Origin: Rhodospirillaceae bacterium
Lineage (GTDB): Bacteria > Pseudomonadota > Alphaproteobacteria > Rickettsiales > UBA3002
DNA: 15,679 nucleotides
Direction: 5' to 3'
Assembly: GCA_947458525.1 (NCBI GenBank)
Contig: CANHAG010000003.1
Coordinates: forward strand, 1-15,679
The notes under the pieces were generated by a model, which was given only the letters and a program-made list of their open reading frames with translations, searched no databases and had not been told where the DNA came from. Numbering within the stretch: the first letter of the stretch is position 1; the number at the start of each line of letters is the position of its first letter. Made by a program: the position numbers and the translations under genes. Shown here one piece after another: positions 13,647-15,679 of this stretch.

Positions 13647-14886
13647 TTCGGGCATTCTGCCGCTGCTTGAAACCCTCATCAGCCGTCGCGGCGAGGAGGT
13701 GACCGCGTGGATGGAAAAAACCCGCGCCCGCTGCGGCGTGCCGTTTTACAGCTCGGTGGATCTGCGCCATGCCGGGTTCAAGCTGGCTCCGGTCGATACC
13801 AATCTTTTTCCGGCCGGGTTCAACCATCTTTCCCCCGCCGCGCGTGAGCGGGCGGCCAGCCGCATGCGCGCGCGTTTTGCAAAAACGGGGAGAAGCCGGG
13901 TGCTGATTATTCCTGAAAATCACACCCGCAATCAGGGCTATCTTGATAATCTTCATGCCCTTGCCACGATCGTGGCGGATGCGGGGGCGGAGCTGCGCAT
14001 CGGTAGTTTGATTGCCGGGCAGGGGCAACCGATTACGCTTGCCGCATCGCGCGGTGAGTCTATTACCGAGCAGCCGCTTATACGCGAAAAAAATACGCTG
14101 AGGACGGAGGATGGTTTCACCCCCGATCTTATTTTACTCAATAATGACCTGACGAGCGGTTTGCCGGAACTTCTGCGCGGCGTGACCCAGAAAATCGAGC
14201 CGCGCCCCTCGCTTGGCTGGCACCGGCGGCGAAAATCCATCCATTTCGATGCCTATGACAAGCTGGCGCAGGAATTCGCGCAAGTTTTCGATCTTGACCC
14301 GTGGCTCTTTACCACCGAGGCGCATAAATGCGGCCGTATTGATTTCGGTTCGCGTCAGGGGCTTGATTGTGTGGCCATGGGGGTGGAGAAAGTGCTGCAC
14401 CGGGTGCGCATCCATTACCGCCATTACGGTATTGCGGCCGAGCCTTACGTCTTCATCAAGTCCGACGCGGGAACCTATGGCATGGGCATCATGACCGCGC
14501 GCTCGGGCGAGGAAGTAATCGCCATGAATAAGAAAACCCGCAATAAAATGGATGTGATTAAGGAAGGCGCGCATAGCACCGAGGTGCTGATTCAAGAAGG
14601 CGTGCCGACCATCGATCTGGTGGAAGGCGCCCCCGCCGAGCCGATGCTCTATCTGGTGGATGGTTATGCGGTGGGCGGTGCCTACCGCGTGAATCACGAG
14701 CGCGATGCAACCGGCAACCTGAACGCCGCCGGCATGCGTTTTGCCGGCATGTGCGATGCGACAGAAGCGGCAGCTAAAGAAAAAATCGCCGTTTCTCCCT
14801 GCAGCTTCGGTGCGTTCGGCCTCGTCGCTGCGCTGGCGGCGCTTGCCGTGCCTCAGGAAGAATACGGCGAGGGGTATAGTATTTGA
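13615..14886 (+). CDS. gshA: Glutamate-cysteine ligase, Acidithiobacillus ferrooxidans type
   Basis: A 423-aa protein, first step of glutathione synthesis (ATP-dependent joining of glutamate and cysteine). It belongs to the proteobacterial GshA family separate from the E. coli and plant types, recognised by VPFYSSVDLRHAGFKLAPVD (about 42-61), LFPAGFNHL, RVLIIPENHTRNQGY, and SDAGTYGMGIM (283-293), the ATP-grasp-like loop. EVLIQEGVPT and YLVDGYAVGGAYRVN follow. The start at 13615 is fixed by AGGAGA at 13604-13609, although it lies inside rsmE; the frame is open back to 13537 within rsmE. The rsmE-gshA order recurs in alphaproteobacteria. The gene for the second step, gshB, is not in the window. 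Confidence 0.93.
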   Translation: MNLPASVRQNSSGILPLLETLISRRGEEVTAWMEKTRARCGVPFYSSVDLRHAGFKLAPVDTNLFPAGFNHLSPAARERAASRMRARFAKTGRSRVLIIPENHTRNQGYLDNLHALATIVADAGAELRIGSLIAGQGQPITLAASRGESITEQPLIREKNTLRTEDGFTPDLILLNNDLTSGLPELLRGVTQKIEPRPSLGWHRRRKSIHFDAYDKLAQEFAQVFDLDPWLFTTEAHKCGRIDFGSRQGLDCVAMGVEKVLHRVRIHYRHYGIAAEPYVFIKSDAGTYGMGIMTARSGEEVIAMNKKTRNKMDVIKEGAHSTEVLIQEGVPTIDLVEGAPAEPMLYLVDGYAVGGAYRVNHERDATGNLNAAGMRFAGMCDATEAAAKEKIAVSPCSFGAFGLVAALAALAVPQEEYGEGYSI

Positions 14887-14940
14887 GGGGTTTTGGATTA
14901 TTAACACATTATTAATATTTATCTGATAGACTCAAACTTT

Positions 14941-14971
14941 GTTTAAGGTTGAAATCCTTAAACCCTTAAAC
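14941..14971. promoter_or_regulatory. Operator-like repeats upstream of the 193-aa orphan gene
   Basis: GTTTAAGG (14941-14948) is the exact reverse complement of CCTTAAAC (14956-14963), and CCTTAAAC is repeated at once at 14964-14971. The three half-sites end 10 bp before the ribosome site. In RNA the first arm could pair with either of the other two; in DNA it could bind a dimeric regulator. A promoter is not certain, but TTAACA at 14899-14904 in the AT-rich stretch upstream could be its -35. Confidence 0.6.
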
Positions 14972-14992
14972 AGTATCCCATAGGAGGTATTG

Positions 14993-15574
14993 ATGAGTCA
15001 GAGTGTCGGCGACAGAGCTAAAGAGGAAGTCACCAGAATGTTTCAGCAGTATCCTTCTGTTGTTGCCTGTCTATTAGACGCTCAGGGCGTAGATCGAAGA
15101 ACCCTTGCTGACCCAACCCCGTCGCTAAATTCTAGGGGTGAACCTTATCCGCAGGCAACAATTTTTGATGCTGTTCGCGGCGGAGAAAATGTCAAAGTCG
15201 AGATTATTGACTGGTCGCGAGGACGAGGATTAGACAACAGCACTTCTTCAGGGTCTGTTCATGTTTCCGTGTGGGATCCGAGAGTGCCACCTGAAAAACG
15301 TGGTAATTCTTCAATTCAACCACGCACTGAGATTTCAGTAGCGGGCAGACCGGACACGGGGAATGAAGGGGGACAATATGTGAGGACCCTTCTTGTTGGG
15401 AGTAGAGGTGAAAGTAGCTACTCTATAACAGAGGCGATTCGTAACGTACAAGGTATGAGAGACGGTGAAATTAAGTATACAAATTCAACAGCTCCTGTTG
15501 CAGAAGTTCCTGAACACGGAATACCAGAACGTGTTCGCGAAATGCATGAAAGAGCGCGTTGTTTTGGTGGATAA
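14993..15574 (+). CDS. Orphan soluble protein of unknown function
   Basis: A 193-aa protein I do not recognise. It has no signal peptide or TM segment, so it is probably cytoplasmic. The N-terminal 35 residues (QSVGDRAKEEVTRMFQQYPS) look helical and amphipathic. The middle is Ser/Gly/Arg-rich with beta-prone stretches such as VKVEIIDWSRGRG and SVHVSVWDPRVPP. The C-terminus is helical again and ends RARCFGG. TAGGAGGT at 14981-14988, 5 nt before the ATG, is the strongest ribosome site in the window and fixes the start. AT content is clearly higher than in gshA, with less GC-ending codon use, which suggests acquired DNA. A possible weak hairpin follows the stop. Real expression is likely from the ribosome site and upstream repeats; function is unknown. 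Confidence 0.7.
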   Translation: MSQSVGDRAKEEVTRMFQQYPSVVACLLDAQGVDRRTLADPTPSLNSRGEPYPQATIFDAVRGGENVKVEIIDWSRGRGLDNSTSSGSVHVSVWDPRVPPEKRGNSSIQPRTEISVAGRPDTGNEGGQYVRTLLVGSRGESSYSITEAIRNVQGMRDGEIKYTNSTAPVAEVPEHGIPERVREMHERARCFGG

Positions 15575-15600
15575 AGACGTTTACACCTATAGCAGTTTCT

Positions 15601-15631
15601 GCGCGTTTCACCCCTCAATAGAAACCCGCGC
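15601..15631 (+). terminator. Possible hairpin after the 193-aa orphan gene
   Basis: GCGCG (15601-15605) pairs with CGCGC (15627-15631) and TTTC (15606-15609) with GAAA (15621-15624), with a 2-nt bulge and an 11-nt loop. No T-run follows on the plus strand, so intrinsic termination is doubtful. Confidence 0.25.
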
Positions 15632-15650
15632 GGCTTTGGCCAGATAAAAA

Positions 15651-15668
15651 CCTTCACAAAAGCTTCAC
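15651..15668 (+). promoter_or_regulatory. PHO-like repeat at the right edge
   Basis: CCTTCAC-AAAA-GCTTCAC has the 7-4-7 layout with 11-bp period seen at 1982-1999 and 10057-10074. It matches the PhoB consensus at 12 of 18 positions, so it is weaker than the other two. In this orientation it would serve a gene starting beyond the window. Confidence 0.3.
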
Positions 15669-15679
15669 ACAATTTTCCC

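Noticed and set aside
14134..14907. 257-codon minus-strand open frame opposite gshA
   Set aside because: Antisense shadow of a well-conserved gene; His/Arg-rich with no recognisable family.
15610..15656. Minus-strand stretch reading EGFYLAKAARVSIEG then stop
   Set aside because: It resembles the C-terminus of an RsmB-like enzyme, but the frame is closed by a TGA only a few codons upstream, so it is too short to support a remnant gene.
15418..15672. 84-codon minus-strand open frame at the right edge
   Set aside because: Mostly antisense to the 193-aa orphan, which has a perfect ribosome site; the minus frame has none and is Cys/Arg-rich.

Overview
The window reads as chromosomal DNA of an alphaproteobacterium with moderate-to-high GC. 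The evidence is gene content and order: rsmB next to an SDHAF4/DUF1674 gene, an aminotransferase-hom-glpX operon, rplM-rpsI-argC, a class I PHA synthase, and an rsmE-gshA pair whose GshA is of the Acidithiobacillus ferrooxidans type. I cannot name genus or order from the sequence alone.

Layout. 1-1343: 5' part of rsmB (minus, runs off the left edge), divergent from a 50-codon sdhaf4-like gene with only 23 bp between the start codons. 1344-2202: an AT-richer insert-like stretch with a two-TM orphan protein under a near-consensus PHO box, bracketed by two copies of the last 46 bp of the sdhaf4 gene. 2203-2278: tRNA-Ala(TGC). 2412-5375: phaC (minus), divergent from a Pro/Ala-rich lipoprotein gene. 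5383-8923: alaC-like aminotransferase, hom and glpX in one operon under a TTGACA promoter. 8988-10085: a second orphan membrane protein (minus) with PHO-like 11-bp repeats upstream. 10087-10611: gamma-carbonic anhydrase (minus). 10637-10729: a long imperfect inverted repeat. 10738-12847: rplM-rpsI-argC (minus), with a heptamer tandem repeat between rpsI and argC. 12862-14886: rsmE-gshA, overlapping by 32 bp. 14887-15679: an AT-rich orphan gene with an operator-like repeat in front, and a third PHO-like repeat at the right edge that probably serves a gene outside the window.

Function. The core is housekeeping: rRNA modification (RsmB, RsmE), ribosomal proteins L13 and S9, amino-acid synthesis (aminotransferase, Hom, ArgC), gluconeogenesis (GlpX), glutathione synthesis (GshA), carbon storage (PhaC), succinate dehydrogenase maturation (SDHAF4) and bicarbonate/CO2 chemistry (gamma-CA). 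Three genes are orphans to me (1402-1959, 8988-10019, 14993-15574), besides the lipoprotein at 4428-5375.

Two genome-scale patterns stand out. First, seven genes that begin transcription units (rsmB, sdhaf4, the 185-aa orphan, phaC, the aminotransferase, the 343-aa orphan, rsmE) have a -10-like hexamer ending only 6-10 nt before the ATG and no Shine-Dalgarno, which predicts leaderless or nearly leaderless mRNAs. Most operon-internal genes (glpX, rpsI, argC, gshA) do have Shine-Dalgarno sites. Second, PHO-box-like repeats (7-4-7 architecture, 11-bp period) precede two of the orphan membrane proteins and recur at the right edge, suggesting a phosphate-starvation regulon with uncharacterised members. 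No gap between genes exceeds 300 bases. I see no CRISPR array, transposase, integrase or defence system.
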